Assembly: GCA_020851395.1 (NCBI GenBank) | Contig: JADZCW010000221.1 | Span: 1-27,995, forward strand | Direction of reading: 5' to 3' | Length of the DNA stretch: 27,995 nt | Source of the DNA: Phycisphaeraceae bacterium | GTDB lineage: Bacteria; Planctomycetota; Phycisphaerae; Phycisphaerales; Phycisphaeraceae | Shown: positions 1 through 8,041 of the stretch, one piece after another | Position numbering within the stretch: the first letter of the stretch is position 1 | Layout of the letters: every line of letters begins with the position of its first letter | Made by a program: the position numbers and the translations under genes | Notes under the pieces: generated by a model | Database searches by the model: none | Seen by the model: the letters and a program-made list of their open reading frames with translations, nothing else | Told to the model about the DNA's origin: nothing

Positions 1-1025
1 CCGGACTCGTTGCTGTTGCCCGTCTCGGGGTAGCCGGCCCCGACGGCCATGTGGAACGTGCCGCCGATCTTCTCGTCGAAGAGCGTGTTCTTGGTGCACT
101 CCTGCACCTGGTAGTTCGTGCCGAGGGCAATCTCACCGACGGAGCGCGCCCCGGCGTCCTGGTCGAGCATGCTCAGCAGGAACCCCTGCCCCTTGCTCGC
201 CTTGGCCTCGACGACCCGGCCCTTTTCCAGGCGGAGTTCCACCCCATCGACCTCCTGCCCGTGGTGGACGGTCGGGAAGCTGTAACGGACCAGGCCGTTG
301 ACGCCGCCGTCCGCCGCTTTGAGGTTCGGGCCCGTGAAGACCTCGCCGTCGGGGAAGTTCTCGTGGCCGCAGCAGTTGATCCAGGTCATCCCCTCGACGT
401 TGACGGACAGGTCCGTCCCATTGGCCGCACGGAAGCGGACGATCTTCTTGCCCTTGAGGTAATCGACGACCTTCTGCTGGGCGACCTCGATCTTCCGCCA
501 CTCGGCCACGGGGTCCGGCGTGTGCAGGTAGCCGGCCCGGAAGACGAAGTCCTCGTATTGTCGCAGGCTCATCTCCGCGTCCTGCGCCGAGGCGGCCGTG
601 GGGTACTGCGTGCCCGACCACTTGAGCTCGCCCTTCTGGGCCCGTTGGAGGAACGTGGTCAGGATCGGATGCCGCGCCGCGGAGGCGAGTTTCTGCTTGG
701 CGGGGTCGATGCGCGAGAGGTGCTTGGTGTTGACGTCCGCCCAGATGCCGATCGAGACATTGATGGTGTTGGTCTCGTGCAGCGCCAGGGGGTCGACGAA
801 CTTGAGCTGCTCATCGCTGGCGAACTCAAAAAAAATGTCCCGCAACGACTCGGGCCCACAGCGGGCGATGCCGTGCGCCCCAGCCTTGATGACCTCCTCA
901 TAGATCGCTTCGATCAGAGGCGTAGCCACCGGTTCGCCGGAAATTCTCACGAGTTGGCCCGGTTTGACGCCGGTCGAGTAGTGCACGAGCACCTGGGCGA
1001 GCTTGGCGAGGCGGGGGTCACGCAT
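1..1025 (-). CDS. M29-family aminopeptidase, partial (C-terminus beyond window)
   Basis: The minus-strand frame reads from ATG at 1025 off the left edge, giving about 341 residues. The protein begins MRDPRLAKLAQVLVHYSTGV, and the general plan matches the thermophilic (M29, AmpS/PepT-type) metallo-aminopeptidases, which remove N-terminal residues using a dinuclear metal site. Visible family landmarks are GEIALGTN (a metal-ligand Glu region) and, near the edge, NTLFDEKIGGTFHMAVGAGY, containing another Glu and the His ligand. The family's last ligand motif (H-W-D) would lie just beyond position 1, so the catalytic site cannot be checked fully. An AAGGAG Shine-Dalgarno lies just before the ATG and supports this start. 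It is transcribed divergently from the phosphotransferase gene. No signal peptide is seen, so it should be cytoplasmic. The family call is strong; substrate preference is unknown. Confidence 0.9.
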   Translation of the reverse strand, partial: MRDPRLAKLAQVLVHYSTGVKPGQLVRISGEPVATPLIEAIYEEVIKAGAHGIARCGPESLRDIFFEFASDEQLKFVDPLALHETNTINVSIGIWADVNTKHLSRIDPAKQKLASAARHPILTTFLQRAQKGELKWSGTQYPTAASAQDAEMSLRQYEDFVFRAGYLHTPDPVAEWRKIEVAQQKVVDYLKGKKIVRFRAANGTDLSVNVEGMTWINCCGHENFPDGEVFTGPNLKAADGGVNGLVRYSFPTVHHGQEVDGVELRLEKGRVVEAKASKGQGFLLSMLDQDAGARSVGEIALGTNYQVQECTKNTLFDEKIGGTFHMAVGAGYPETGNSNES

Positions 1026-1062
1026 GGGAGGCTCCTTTTTCAGCCGCTTTGGACGTCCGCCC

Positions 1063-1090
1063 ATGCTAGGCATTGCCCGCCGACCGGCAA
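1063..1090 (-). promoter_or_regulatory. Candidate promoter for the M29 aminopeptidase
   Basis: On the minus strand TTGCCG (1090-1085) is followed after 16 nt by TAGCAT (1068-1063). Transcription would start near 1056, giving a leader of about 30 nt that contains the AAGGAG ribosome site. The boxes are only partial matches to the sigma70-type consensus. Confidence 0.4.
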
Positions 1091-1238
1091 GCCCTCCGAA
1101 GGCCGAACACGGATCATGCCGGACGTGTGATCAGCCCTGAATTCACCCTTGCATCGGTCCGATTTCAAGGCTAGGGTTGTAGGTGTTCTTCGGGCGTCCT
1201 GTCTGGCTGAAGCTGGCGCGGCCCTTCGAGAACCGCGA

Positions 1239-2264
1239 ATGACGCAGAGGTCCAGTCGAGATCAACATCTGCCCCCGCGGCCTGGCTTGGCGGGGGCGGA
1301 CGACAACCATCCATACCGTTTCCCGATCCAGAGCGAGGGCCCGGCCGACCGGCCTCTGGGCGCCGCTCTCGCCCCCGTGCTCGAGGAGGCCTGCCACGGC
1401 CGGCTGCACGACCTGCACTGGTTCCGCACCGACTGGCAGCGCGGCGGGGCCATGACCGGCTACGCCCGCTATCACCACGAGGACGGCACGGACATCTCAG
1501 TCGTCGTCAAGCTCCCCATTCCCCCGCGCGAATTGACCTGGCTCCGCCGGCTCCAGCCGCACGGCCACGTCGCCCCGCAGCTCATTCAGAGCGGCGACTC
1601 GCTCGGCGGCTATGACTTCGCCTGGGTGGTCATGGAGCGCCTGCCCCACGGCCCGCTGGGCACGAGCTGGGGCGGCAAGGAGTTCGACCTGCTCGTCCAC
1701 GCCGTCGGCCAGTTCTACCACGCCTCCTTCGCCTACCCCCTCGAGGGCACGCCCAAACGCGTCGATTGGGAGGCCGCCTACGACAAGGCTCGCAAGAACG
1801 TCGGCCTGCACAGCCTGCCCAACGATCAGCAGTGGAACAAGGCCCTGAAAAAGGTCCACAAGAAGTTCAAGGAGTGGGCCAAGATCTGGGAGGAGCGGCC
1901 GATTGACGGCTGGGTGCACGGCGACCTGCACCTGCGCAACGCCATGACCCGCGACCCCGCCCCCGCCGGTCCAGCCGTGCTGCTGGACTTCGCCGAGACC
2001 CGCCCCGGCCACTGGGTCGAGGACGCCGTCTACTTCGAGCACCTCTACTGGGCCCAGAAAGAACGCCTCGCCGGCCGCAAACTTTGCCGGCTCATCGCCC
2101 ATCAGCGCAAGGACCTTGGATTACCCGTCGATCCTGACTGGGCGCAACTGGCCGACGTGCGACGCGGCTTATTGGCCGTCACCACCCCGGCCGTGCTGGC
2201 CGCCGAGGGCGACCCCCGACACTTGCAGGCCGTGCTGGAAGTGCTTGAAATCCACGCGGGGTGA
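1239..2264 (+). CDS. Aminoglycoside-phosphotransferase-fold (APH/choline kinase-like) protein
   Basis: A 341-residue cytoplasmic protein with the small-molecule kinase fold. The catalytic loop HGDLHLRNAM (a Brenner-type HxDxxxxN motif) is followed by the metal-binding segment LLDFAET in the C-terminal half. An earlier Lys in VVVKLP fits the ATP-anchoring lysine, and VVMERLPHG fits the hinge. The frame opens at a TTG at 1149, but the ATG at 1239 is preceded by GAG at 8 nt and removes a low-quality N-terminal stretch, so I chose it. APH-fold enzymes phosphorylate aminoglycosides, choline, fructosamines, homoserine and other small molecules. Nothing in the sequence or context identifies the substrate, and calling it an antibiotic-resistance gene would not be justified. 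Its neighbours face other directions, so it appears monocistronic. Confidence 0.82.
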   Translation: MTQRSSRDQHLPPRPGLAGADDNHPYRFPIQSEGPADRPLGAALAPVLEEACHGRLHDLHWFRTDWQRGGAMTGYARYHHEDGTDISVVVKLPIPPRELTWLRRLQPHGHVAPQLIQSGDSLGGYDFAWVVMERLPHGPLGTSWGGKEFDLLVHAVGQFYHASFAYPLEGTPKRVDWEAAYDKARKNVGLHSLPNDQQWNKALKKVHKKFKEWAKIWEERPIDGWVHGDLHLRNAMTRDPAPAGPAVLLDFAETRPGHWVEDAVYFEHLYWAQKERLAGRKLCRLIAHQRKDLGLPVDPDWAQLADVRRGLLAVTTPAVLAAEGDPRHLQAVLEVLEIHAG

Positions 2265-2301
2265 TCATGGCCACAGACCAAGCTAGACGATAGTCCTCCG
2301 T

Positions 2302-3393
2302 TCACTTCGACGGCTGCGTGGCCGCTGGCGTCGCCAGCATCATCGGCCAGGAGCGGTACATCACGGGCATGTCGCGTTCGATCTCAGTCTCATTGACCGC
2401 CTTGCGGACGGCCTGGTAAAGCGAGGCCCAATCCACCTCGGGGCTCTTGGCGAGGCTGGCGGCAAGCTCCTTGTTCCACAGCTCGCCGAAGACGGTCTGG
2501 TCCTGGCCGGGCCCGCAGCCGAAGCTCGGACGATCGTGGCGCGAGGCCGTGATGGCGATGAGGTTGGGCACGCCCTCAAGCGTGGTCATGTCCGCGGAGA
2601 CGAAGTCCGGGTCGCGGTGGACGAACCCGCCGCTGTAGCAGCCCTGGAGCACGACGACCTTCCTCGTCGGCTCGGGGAACACCAGCAACCACTGCCGCAG
2701 GACCGCCGGCGTCAGGAACAGGTCGGCCGGGTCCGCGCCGGCCTCCTCGGCATGGAGCTTCATGAGCGTGTCGACCGTGCCGGCCTCGGCGGCGTCGGTG
2801 ACGAGCCAGTAGTCGTCGAAGCCGGGGTGCTGGTCGATGACAAAGGCCTTCTTGGGAGACTCACGCATGCTTGGCGGCATGCCCAGGGAGTGAGGGTAAC
2901 TGCCGTGGCTGGTGAAGTAGAGATAGACGGCCTGCGGTTTCTGCTCAGCGGCCTCGAGCAGGTGACGCCGGATCAGGCTCGGCTCGGCGATGTAGAAGCC
3001 CGCCAGTTGCGGGCTGAGCGTGTCGAACTGCCCGCGGTCGTTGAGATAGTCGCTCTTCTTCGGCTTGACGTAGTAGCAGATCACCTCCTCAGGCTTGAAG
3101 CCGGCATCCAACCAGGCCCGGCGCTGATAGACGACCTCCTGGGCGAAGTTGGCGATATTCGATCCCAGGGCGACGAGGAAGACGCGGCCCTTGCCCTCGG
3201 TCGGCGCGGCGGCGTAGGGGGGGAACGGCGCGGCATAGGCCAGGTCGCCCGCCCGTTCCTGCCGGCTCATCGGGCGCAGCACGGGCTGGCCGTCACGCAT
3301 GACCACCGGGGAAGCATGTCGGCAACCCGCGATGAAAAGGAGCATCAGGAGGACGGTTTGCCATGGCCTGGTCGGCAGGAGGCGAAGTGTCAT
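2302..3393 (-). CDS. Lipoprotein with peptidase C13 (legumain/caspase-like) domain
   Basis: A 363-residue protein starting with a type II signal peptide: hydrophobic residues about 11-22 and lipobox FIAGC with Cys24. It should therefore be lipid-anchored outside the inner membrane. The rest resembles peptidase family C13 (legumain, GPI-transamidase). A beta strand YLYFTSHG gives the His163-Gly pair and VVVLQGCYSGG gives Cys252, which is the His/Cys dyad layout of clan CD. The following NLIAITASRHDRPSFGCG is also typical of the clan. The ATG at 3393 has AAGGAG 6 nt upstream and a good promoter further upstream. It is divergent from the alkaline phosphatase gene. Proteolytic or transpeptidase activity is inferred from the dyad; the target is unknown. 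Confidence 0.85.
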   Translation of the reverse strand: MTLRLLPTRPWQTVLLMLLFIAGCRHASPVVMRDGQPVLRPMSRQERAGDLAYAAPFPPYAAAPTEGKGRVFLVALGSNIANFAQEVVYQRRAWLDAGFKPEEVICYYVKPKKSDYLNDRGQFDTLSPQLAGFYIAEPSLIRRHLLEAAEQKPQAVYLYFTSHGSYPHSLGMPPSMRESPKKAFVIDQHPGFDDYWLVTDAAEAGTVDTLMKLHAEEAGADPADLFLTPAVLRQWLLVFPEPTRKVVVLQGCYSGGFVHRDPDFVSADMTTLEGVPNLIAITASRHDRPSFGCGPGQDQTVFGELWNKELAASLAKSPEVDWASLYQAVRKAVNETEIERDMPVMYRSWPMMLATPAATQPSK

Positions 3394-3422
3394 GTGAGGC
3401 TCCTTGCCTGGGAAGGAGGGCG

Positions 3423-3451
3423 ATTGTTCTGCGCAGGATAATGAAAGTCAA
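3423..3451 (-). promoter_or_regulatory. Promoter for the C13 lipoprotein gene
   Basis: On the minus strand TTGACT (3451-3446) is followed after 17 nt by AACAAT (3428-3423). Five of six -35 bases match the consensus. The predicted start near 3416 gives a leader of about 24 nt carrying the AAGGAG ribosome site. Confidence 0.55.
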
Positions 3452-3561
3452 CGGTTGATCCCTCCGTGGTCCCGGGGATCCCTCCCCGTGGGCATGGCGG
3501 CCGCGGACATGGCGTGGCCCATCTCGCTAACATAGAGCGTCCCCATTTGAGGAGGTCAGAC

Positions 3562-4983
3562 ATGCTCAAGAGTCGTTGGCAGGTGCTGTTGATGGTGGCC
3601 GCGGGGCTGATGTGGGCCTCGACGGCATGGGCCGAGGGCAAGGCCAAGAACGTCATCGTGATGATCAGCGACGGCACGGGCTGGCAGTCGTGGGACGCCG
3701 CGGCGTACTACCGCGACGGCGAACTCGGCCGTGCTCCGACCGACGCGTTCAAGGTCAAACTCCCCGTGACGACCTATGCGCTGACCGATGGCGGCAAGGG
3801 CGAGCAGCCCAATGGGGCTTACGACCCATCCAAGGCCTGGGACGACACCGTGATCGGCGGCGAGGATTTCTTCGCCGGCTACGCCTACCTCAAGCAGCAC
3901 GCGACCGACTCGGCCGCGGCCGCGACGGCCATGGGCACGGGCGTCAAGACCTACAACGCCGCGATCGGTGTGGACAACGACGGCAAGCCGGTCAAGAACC
4001 TCTGCGAAGTGGCCATTGACCTTGGCAAGTCGGCCGGCGTGGTCACCTCCGTGCCGCTCCCGCACGCCACGCCCGCGGGCTTCTCAGCCCACGTGCTCCA
4101 GCGCGACAGCTACACCCAGATCGCCCAGCAGATGGTCAGGAGCAAGCTCACCGTCATCATGGGCGCGGGCAACCCGATGGTCGACCAGGCCCAGGCCGCA
4201 GGGAAAAACCCGGATTTTCGGTACGTCGGCGGCCAGGCGACGTGGAAGCTGCTCAAGGGCGGCAAGACGTCTTGGAAACTCCTCGAGTCCCGCAAGGACT
4301 TCGAGGACCTGGCGACAACGAAGACCCCGCCCGCCCGCGTCTTCGGCGTGCCGATGGCCGACAGCAAGATCCCCACCACGCACGACCTGCCCGACGACCA
4401 GCGCACCACCCCCAGCCTGGCCGTGATGACCCAGGGCGCGATCAATGTGCTGAGCCAGAATCCCAAGGGCTTCTTCCTTATGGTCGAGGGTGGGGCCGTG
4501 GACTGGGGCGCTCACGCCAACGACCTGGGCATGCTCGTGCGCGAGTCATCTGACTTCTATGACGCCATCGACACGGTGGTCAAGTGGGTCGAGTCGCACG
4601 GCGGATGGGACGAGAACCTGATCATCGTCACCACCGACCACGGCAACGGCCTCTTGCTCGGCCCCGAGTCGGACAAGGTGTTCCTCCAGCCGATCGTCGG
4701 CAAGGGCAAGGGCGAACTGCCCGGGGCGCGGTTCCACACGGGCCACCACGTCAACGAGCTCGTGCGTCTGTGGGCCCACGGCGCCGGCGCGGAGATGTTC
4801 CTCAAGCTCGCGACGAATCAGGACCCGGGCGTCACCAAGTACCACCCCGGCTGGGGCCCGGCCTACGGCGACAACACCGACGTCTTCAAGGTCTCCAAGG
4901 CCGCGATGGAGGGCGACGCCTCGGCGTGCGCAACCGAGTGCAGCAAGCCCGCCCAGCCCCAGCCCGCGACGGTGGGGCAGTAG
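3562..4983 (+). CDS. phoA: Secreted alkaline phosphatase, PhoA family
   Basis: A 473-residue periplasmic phosphomonoesterase. Residues 1-24 form a signal peptide ending in TAWA. The active-site set of the PhoA family is visible in order: ISDGTGW with Asp37 (metal), HATDSAAAATAM with the Asp116-Ser117 nucleophile, VEGGAVDWGAHAND (Glu, Asp, His metal ligands), VTTDHGNG (Asp-His ligands) and HTGHH (last His ligand). The frame is open from 3466, but ATG 3562 is preceded by GAGGAGG at about 6 nt and starts a proper signal peptide, so it is preferred. It releases phosphate from organic esters, and the family is usually induced by phosphate starvation. I did not identify a Pho box. A strong terminator follows at 5011. 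The gene symbol rests on family membership, not on demonstrated orthology. Confidence 0.92.
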   Translation: MLKSRWQVLLMVAAGLMWASTAWAEGKAKNVIVMISDGTGWQSWDAAAYYRDGELGRAPTDAFKVKLPVTTYALTDGGKGEQPNGAYDPSKAWDDTVIGGEDFFAGYAYLKQHATDSAAAATAMGTGVKTYNAAIGVDNDGKPVKNLCEVAIDLGKSAGVVTSVPLPHATPAGFSAHVLQRDSYTQIAQQMVRSKLTVIMGAGNPMVDQAQAAGKNPDFRYVGGQATWKLLKGGKTSWKLLESRKDFEDLATTKTPPARVFGVPMADSKIPTTHDLPDDQRTTPSLAVMTQGAINVLSQNPKGFFLMVEGGAVDWGAHANDLGMLVRESSDFYDAIDTVVKWVESHGGWDENLIIVTTDHGNGLLLGPESDKVFLQPIVGKGKGELPGARFHTGHHVNELVRLWAHGAGAEMFLKLATNQDPGVTKYHPGWGPAYGDNTDVFKVSKAAMEGDASACATECSKPAQPQPATVGQ

Positions 4984-5010
4984 ACGAGCGAGCGGACGAA
5001 TCCAACCATC

Positions 5011-5043
5011 AAACCCACGTCCGAAAGGGCGTGGGTTTTTCTT
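5011..5043 (+). terminator. Rho-independent terminator after the alkaline phosphatase gene
   Basis: AAACCCACG (5011-5019) pairs with CGTGGGTTT (5030-5038). The inner part can continue as CC-GAAA-GG with a GNRA loop, giving a stem of about 12 bp. A T-rich tail follows. The end of the alanine racemase gene lies 20 bases further on, so the element may work for both convergent genes. Confidence 0.85.
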
Positions 5044-5062
5044 TGTCTGAGTGGAGAGTGCT

Positions 5063-6220
5063 TCAGACGTAGACCCGCGGCACGCGCGTGCTGATCCGGC
5101 AGAGCATTTCGTAGCAGTGCGTCCCGGCGAGCTTGGCCAGGCGAGGCACGGCGCAGTCCGAGGCGGGATCGGCCGAGATCAGCTCAGCCGTCGAGCCCAC
5201 GTCGGCCGCGGGCAGGTCGGTCAGGTCGATGATCACCTGGTCCATGTTGACCTTGCCGCGCAGGGGGGCGTGCCCCAGCGGTTTGCCGGTCGAATCCAGG
5301 ACGCGAACCGAAGACTTGTTGCCCAGCGCGGTGGGGTAGCCCAGGCCGTAGCCCACCGGGACGATCCCCAGGCGCGTCGGCTGATCGATGCGGTAGGTGC
5401 GGTCGTAGCCAGCGGTCGCGCCGGGCGCGTAGGTCTGGACGTGAACGATCGAGCTGACCCAGCGGACGACGTGACTTAGCTCGGACGGCGGCGCCAGGTG
5501 CGGGCCGGGCACGGCCGCCGGGCCGTAGCCGTACAGGCCCAGGCCGATGCGGGCCAGCCTTCTGTGGAATTGTCGGTCGCGGCAGGTGACGAAGGTGCTG
5601 CCGATGTGGATCAGCAGATCCTTGGGCAGCTTCTCACGGAATGGGGTCAGTGCATCCGCAAGCCGGCGGTCCTGCTCGCGGGCGAAGTCCAGGTTGTCCT
5701 CGGCCGTGGCCAGGTGGGAGTAAACCCCCCGCAGGGTCAGCGATGGGTCCGATGTCGTCAGGGTCTCGACGGCCTGCCGGAATTCGGTCGGGCTCAGACC
5801 GGCCCGGGACATGCCCGTGTCCAGGTGCAGGTGCACGTGGATGGGCCTGCCCCATGTCCTGGCGGCCTGCCGGAGTTTCTCGATCTGCCGCGGGCTGTCG
5901 GCGGAGAACTGGAGCCGGCCGGCGGCGACGGCTTCACGGGCGTCCCCCTCGGCCAGCGGATCATCGGTGGGCATGAACACCAGCATCGGGCCGGTCAGGC
6001 CCGCCCGGATCAGCTCGACCGCCTCCTCCAGGCTGTAGACGAGCAGAACATCGGCCCCGGCGTCGACCAGGCAGCGCGCGATCCTCGCAGCCCCCAGCCC
6101 GTAGGCGTTGGCCTTGACCACCGCCCCGAAAAGGCAGCCCGGCTCGAGCAGGGACTTCCACCAGCGGGCGTTGCGGGTCAGGTCGGGGAGGCGGATTTCG
6201 AGCCGGCTTGGCGAGGTCAT
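5063..6220 (-). CDS. alr: Alanine racemase
   Basis: A 385-residue PLP enzyme that interconverts L- and D-alanine for peptidoglycan. The PLP lysine is Lys36 in VVKANAYGLGA. Other landmarks are HLHLDTGMSRAGL, the catalytic tyrosine region GYDRTY and the segments PVGYGLGYPTAL and VNMDQVIIDLTD. Length and motif order match bacterial Alr. The gene is cytoplasmic and convergent with the phosphatase gene. Its start lies close to the upstream region of the divergent RNA helicase, so the two share a control region of about 180 bases. D-alanine synthesis supports a peptidoglycan wall in this organism. An amino-acid racemase with another substrate is possible but less likely given the intact motifs. Confidence 0.95.
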   Translation of the reverse strand: MTSPSRLEIRLPDLTRNARWWKSLLEPGCLFGAVVKANAYGLGAARIARCLVDAGADVLLVYSLEEAVELIRAGLTGPMLVFMPTDDPLAEGDAREAVAAGRLQFSADSPRQIEKLRQAARTWGRPIHVHLHLDTGMSRAGLSPTEFRQAVETLTTSDPSLTLRGVYSHLATAEDNLDFAREQDRRLADALTPFREKLPKDLLIHIGSTFVTCRDRQFHRRLARIGLGLYGYGPAAVPGPHLAPPSELSHVVRWVSSIVHVQTYAPGATAGYDRTYRIDQPTRLGIVPVGYGLGYPTALGNKSSVRVLDSTGKPLGHAPLRGKVNMDQVIIDLTDLPAADVGSTAELISADPASDCAVPRLAKLAGTHCYEMLCRISTRVPRVYV

Positions 6221-6396
6221 GGCGTCACGGGAGCGTTCGGTGGTGGGAGGAGGGCGATGGCGTTAGAATAATCCAATCCGGGGGGTTATTCGATGGTTTG
6301 CCGCGGGAAGCTGTCCCCTGTAGGACGGCGGTGTTCGCGTGTTGCGGACAGGCGGCGTATCGGCGTTGGGGGTTCGAGGCGGTCATAGAACAGATC

Positions 6397-7758
6397 ATGA
6401 GCGAGATTTTCGACACGTCAGTAACGTTTGACCAGTTGGGCCTGCGCTCGAGCGTGCTCAAGGGCGTGGAGGAGGCGGGCTTCAAGCACCCCACGACCAT
6501 TCAGGCGCAGCTCATCCCGGCCGTGCTGTCGGGCAAGGACATCATCGGCCAGGCCAAGACCGGCACGGGAAAAACCGCCGCCTTCGGCCTGCCCATCCTG
6601 CACATGGCCGACAAGGACCTGCCCATGCAGGCCCTGATCCTCGTGCCCACGCGCGAGCTGGCCGTCCAGGTCGCCGGCGAGCTCGAGGAGCTCGGCAAGC
6701 ACACCCCCATCCGCACCACCTGCATCATCGGCGGCGAGTCGATGAATGACCAGATCAAATCCGTCCGTCAGGGCGGGCACGTCATGGTCGGCACCCCCGG
6801 CCGCGTCATGGACCTCCAGGGCCGACGGCAGATCAGCTTCGACCACGTCAAATTCGTCGTCCTCGACGAGGTCGATCGCATGCTCGACATCGGCTTCCGC
6901 GATGACATCCGCAAGATCCTCAAGCTCGTGCACGGCGAGCACCAGACCGTCTTCGTCTCGGCCACCATCAGTGGCGAGATCGAGCGGCTGGCCCGCTCGT
7001 TCATGAAGCCCGACGCCCAGAAGATCGTCACCGTCTCGGGCTCGCTGACCGTCTCGCTCGTGGACCAGCAGGTGCTGTCGGTCGAACCCTGGGACAAGAA
7101 GGCCCTGCTGCTGCACCTGCTCAAGAAGGAGCAGCCTGACACGGTGCTGGTCTTCTGCCGGACCAAGGCCACCGTCAGCGGCGTGACCCGCTACCTCAAG
7201 GCCCACGGCGTCGAGGCCCGCGAGATCCACGGCGACCTGGCCCAGAGCAAACGCAACAAGGTGATGTCGTCCATGCGTAAGGGCCACGTGGACGTCCTGA
7301 TCGCCTCCGACCTGGCCGCCCGCGGGCTGGACGTCGAGCACATCTCGCATGTGGTCAACTACGACCTGCCCGAGGACCCCGAGATCTACGTCCACCGGAT
7401 CGGCCGGACCGCCCGCGCCGGCCGGCGCGGCGTGGCCTGGGCCTTCGCCACCCCGGAGGACGGCCACCTGCTGACCGAGATCGAGAAGCTCACCGGCGTC
7501 CTGATGGAAAAATTCGACTACGAGGGCTTCACGCCAGGTCCCGTGCCCGAAGACATCCGCGCCCGCCGGACCAAGGACGCCATCCGCCCCGATCCCCAGA
7601 AGGCGATGACCGCCCGCGTGACCGCGCCGGCGGCGACCGGCGGCTTGGGCGACCTCTCCGAAGAAGAGCGCAAGCGGATGTTCCCCAACGGCGTGATCCC
7701 CACCAGCGCGCCTCAGCGAACGCTCGGCTCACGCTTCCGCACCCGCCGGGGCAAGTGA
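6397..7758 (+). CDS. DEAD-box family ATP-dependent RNA helicase (DEVD variant)
   Basis: A 453-residue helicase. In order from the ATG at 6397: Q motif FDQLGL...TTIQAQ, motif I AKTGTGKT (residues 53-60), Ia PTRELAVQ, TPGRVMD, motif II DEVD, motif III SAT, motif IV VFCRTKA, and motifs V-VI in ARGLDVEH and HRIGRTARAG. Motif II reads DEVD instead of DEAD, a substitution seen in some active family members. The frame extends upstream to 6208, but residues before MSEIFDTS look non-coding and family alignments begin here. A short basic tail ends in RFRTRRGK, which may help bind RNA. Such proteins unwind short RNA duplexes in ribosome assembly, mRNA decay or cold response; which role applies here cannot be told. 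Confidence 0.93.
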   Translation: MSEIFDTSVTFDQLGLRSSVLKGVEEAGFKHPTTIQAQLIPAVLSGKDIIGQAKTGTGKTAAFGLPILHMADKDLPMQALILVPTRELAVQVAGELEELGKHTPIRTTCIIGGESMNDQIKSVRQGGHVMVGTPGRVMDLQGRRQISFDHVKFVVLDEVDRMLDIGFRDDIRKILKLVHGEHQTVFVSATISGEIERLARSFMKPDAQKIVTVSGSLTVSLVDQQVLSVEPWDKKALLLHLLKKEQPDTVLVFCRTKATVSGVTRYLKAHGVEAREIHGDLAQSKRNKVMSSMRKGHVDVLIASDLAARGLDVEHISHVVNYDLPEDPEIYVHRIGRTARAGRRGVAWAFATPEDGHLLTEIEKLTGVLMEKFDYEGFTPGPVPEDIRARRTKDAIRPDPQKAMTARVTAPAATGGLGDLSEEERKRMFPNGVIPTSAPQRTLGSRFRTRRGK

Positions 7759-7862
7759 CGCCTTTGCCTTGTTAACGCCTGCATTGACAGAAGATTAAAC
7801 CTTACTCGCCGGCGGATATTCATCTGCCGGCGTGGCGGTCTGTCACGCCGGATTAAAAGGCC

Positions 7863-7900
7863 AAGAGAAAAGCCCTCGTATGGGGGTGGTACACGAGGGC
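7863..7900 (-). terminator. Possible minus-strand intrinsic terminator
   Basis: GCCCTCGT (7872-7879) and ACGAGGGC (7893-7900) form a perfect 8-bp stem. On the minus strand the stem is followed by TTTTCTCTT, like an intrinsic terminator. No minus-strand gene lies upstream, so if real it would end a short untranslated RNA of roughly 70-110 nt. On the plus strand the same repeat is hairpin A of the candidate structured RNA. Confidence 0.3.
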
Positions 7901-8015
7901 GACCCGGCAAAACCACCGCCGGTGCTCTCCCTTCCGCCACGTTGTATTAGGACAAGAAATGGCGGGGACACGGTCAACGACGCCCATTGCGGGCTTCATC
8001 TGATTATCCCCCCCA

Positions 8016-8041
8016 TGCTCATTTCGAGCAAGGTTTTTTTT
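8016..8041 (+). terminator. Weak hairpin plus T8 tract
   Basis: TGCTC (8016-8020) and GAGCA (8026-8030) form a 5-bp stem with loop ATTTC, followed by AGG and eight T residues (8034-8041). The stem is short for a terminator, but the T8 run stands out in GC-rich DNA. It would end transcripts entering from the helicase or from the structured element. Confidence 0.45.

Larger units (their letters stand above)
7807..8041 (+). ncRNA. Candidate structured RNA (leader, switch or small RNA), family not recognised
   Basis: Read on the plus strand there is an 11-bp hairpin at 7807-7832 (one G-U pair, loop ATTC). An overlapping 8-bp hairpin CCGGCGTG (7827-7834)/CACGCCGG (7844-7851) excludes the first. 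An 8-bp long-range pairing CGTGGCGG (7831-7838)/CCGCCACG (7934-7941) encloses two further hairpins and competes with both. CCGCCA (7934-7939) can alternatively pair with TGGCGG (7960-7965), enclosing TTGT/ACAA. The series ends at a weak hairpin and T8 tract (8016-8041). This arrangement of alternatives resembles a switch or attenuator. I cannot match it to 6S RNA, tmRNA, SRP RNA, RNase P RNA or any riboswitch whose consensus I remember. Because atpG seems to have its own promoter after the T8 tract, a free small RNA is as likely as a leader. The strand is uncertain. Confidence 0.45.

Noticed and set aside
51..1130. Long plus-strand open frame at the left end
   Set aside because: It is antisense to the M29 aminopeptidase, which has clear motifs and a ribosome site; the plus-strand protein is Leu/Val/Arg/Asp-rich shadow sequence typical of GC-rich DNA.
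1239..2264. Call as an aminoglycoside resistance gene
   Set aside because: Only the general APH-fold motifs are present; the fold serves many small-molecule kinases and there is no resistance context.
7783..7812. TTGACA at 7784 as the -35 of a promoter for the structured RNA
   Set aside because: No acceptable -10 hexamer at 15-19 nt; the sequence there is CGCCGG. A promoter may exist but I could not place it.
7860..7980. Known RNA family (SRP RNA, 6S RNA, cobalamin, FMN or glycine riboswitch) in the gap
   Set aside because: Signature sequences of these families were looked for on both strands and not found; GGAAGG on the minus strand lacks the surrounding SRP consensus.
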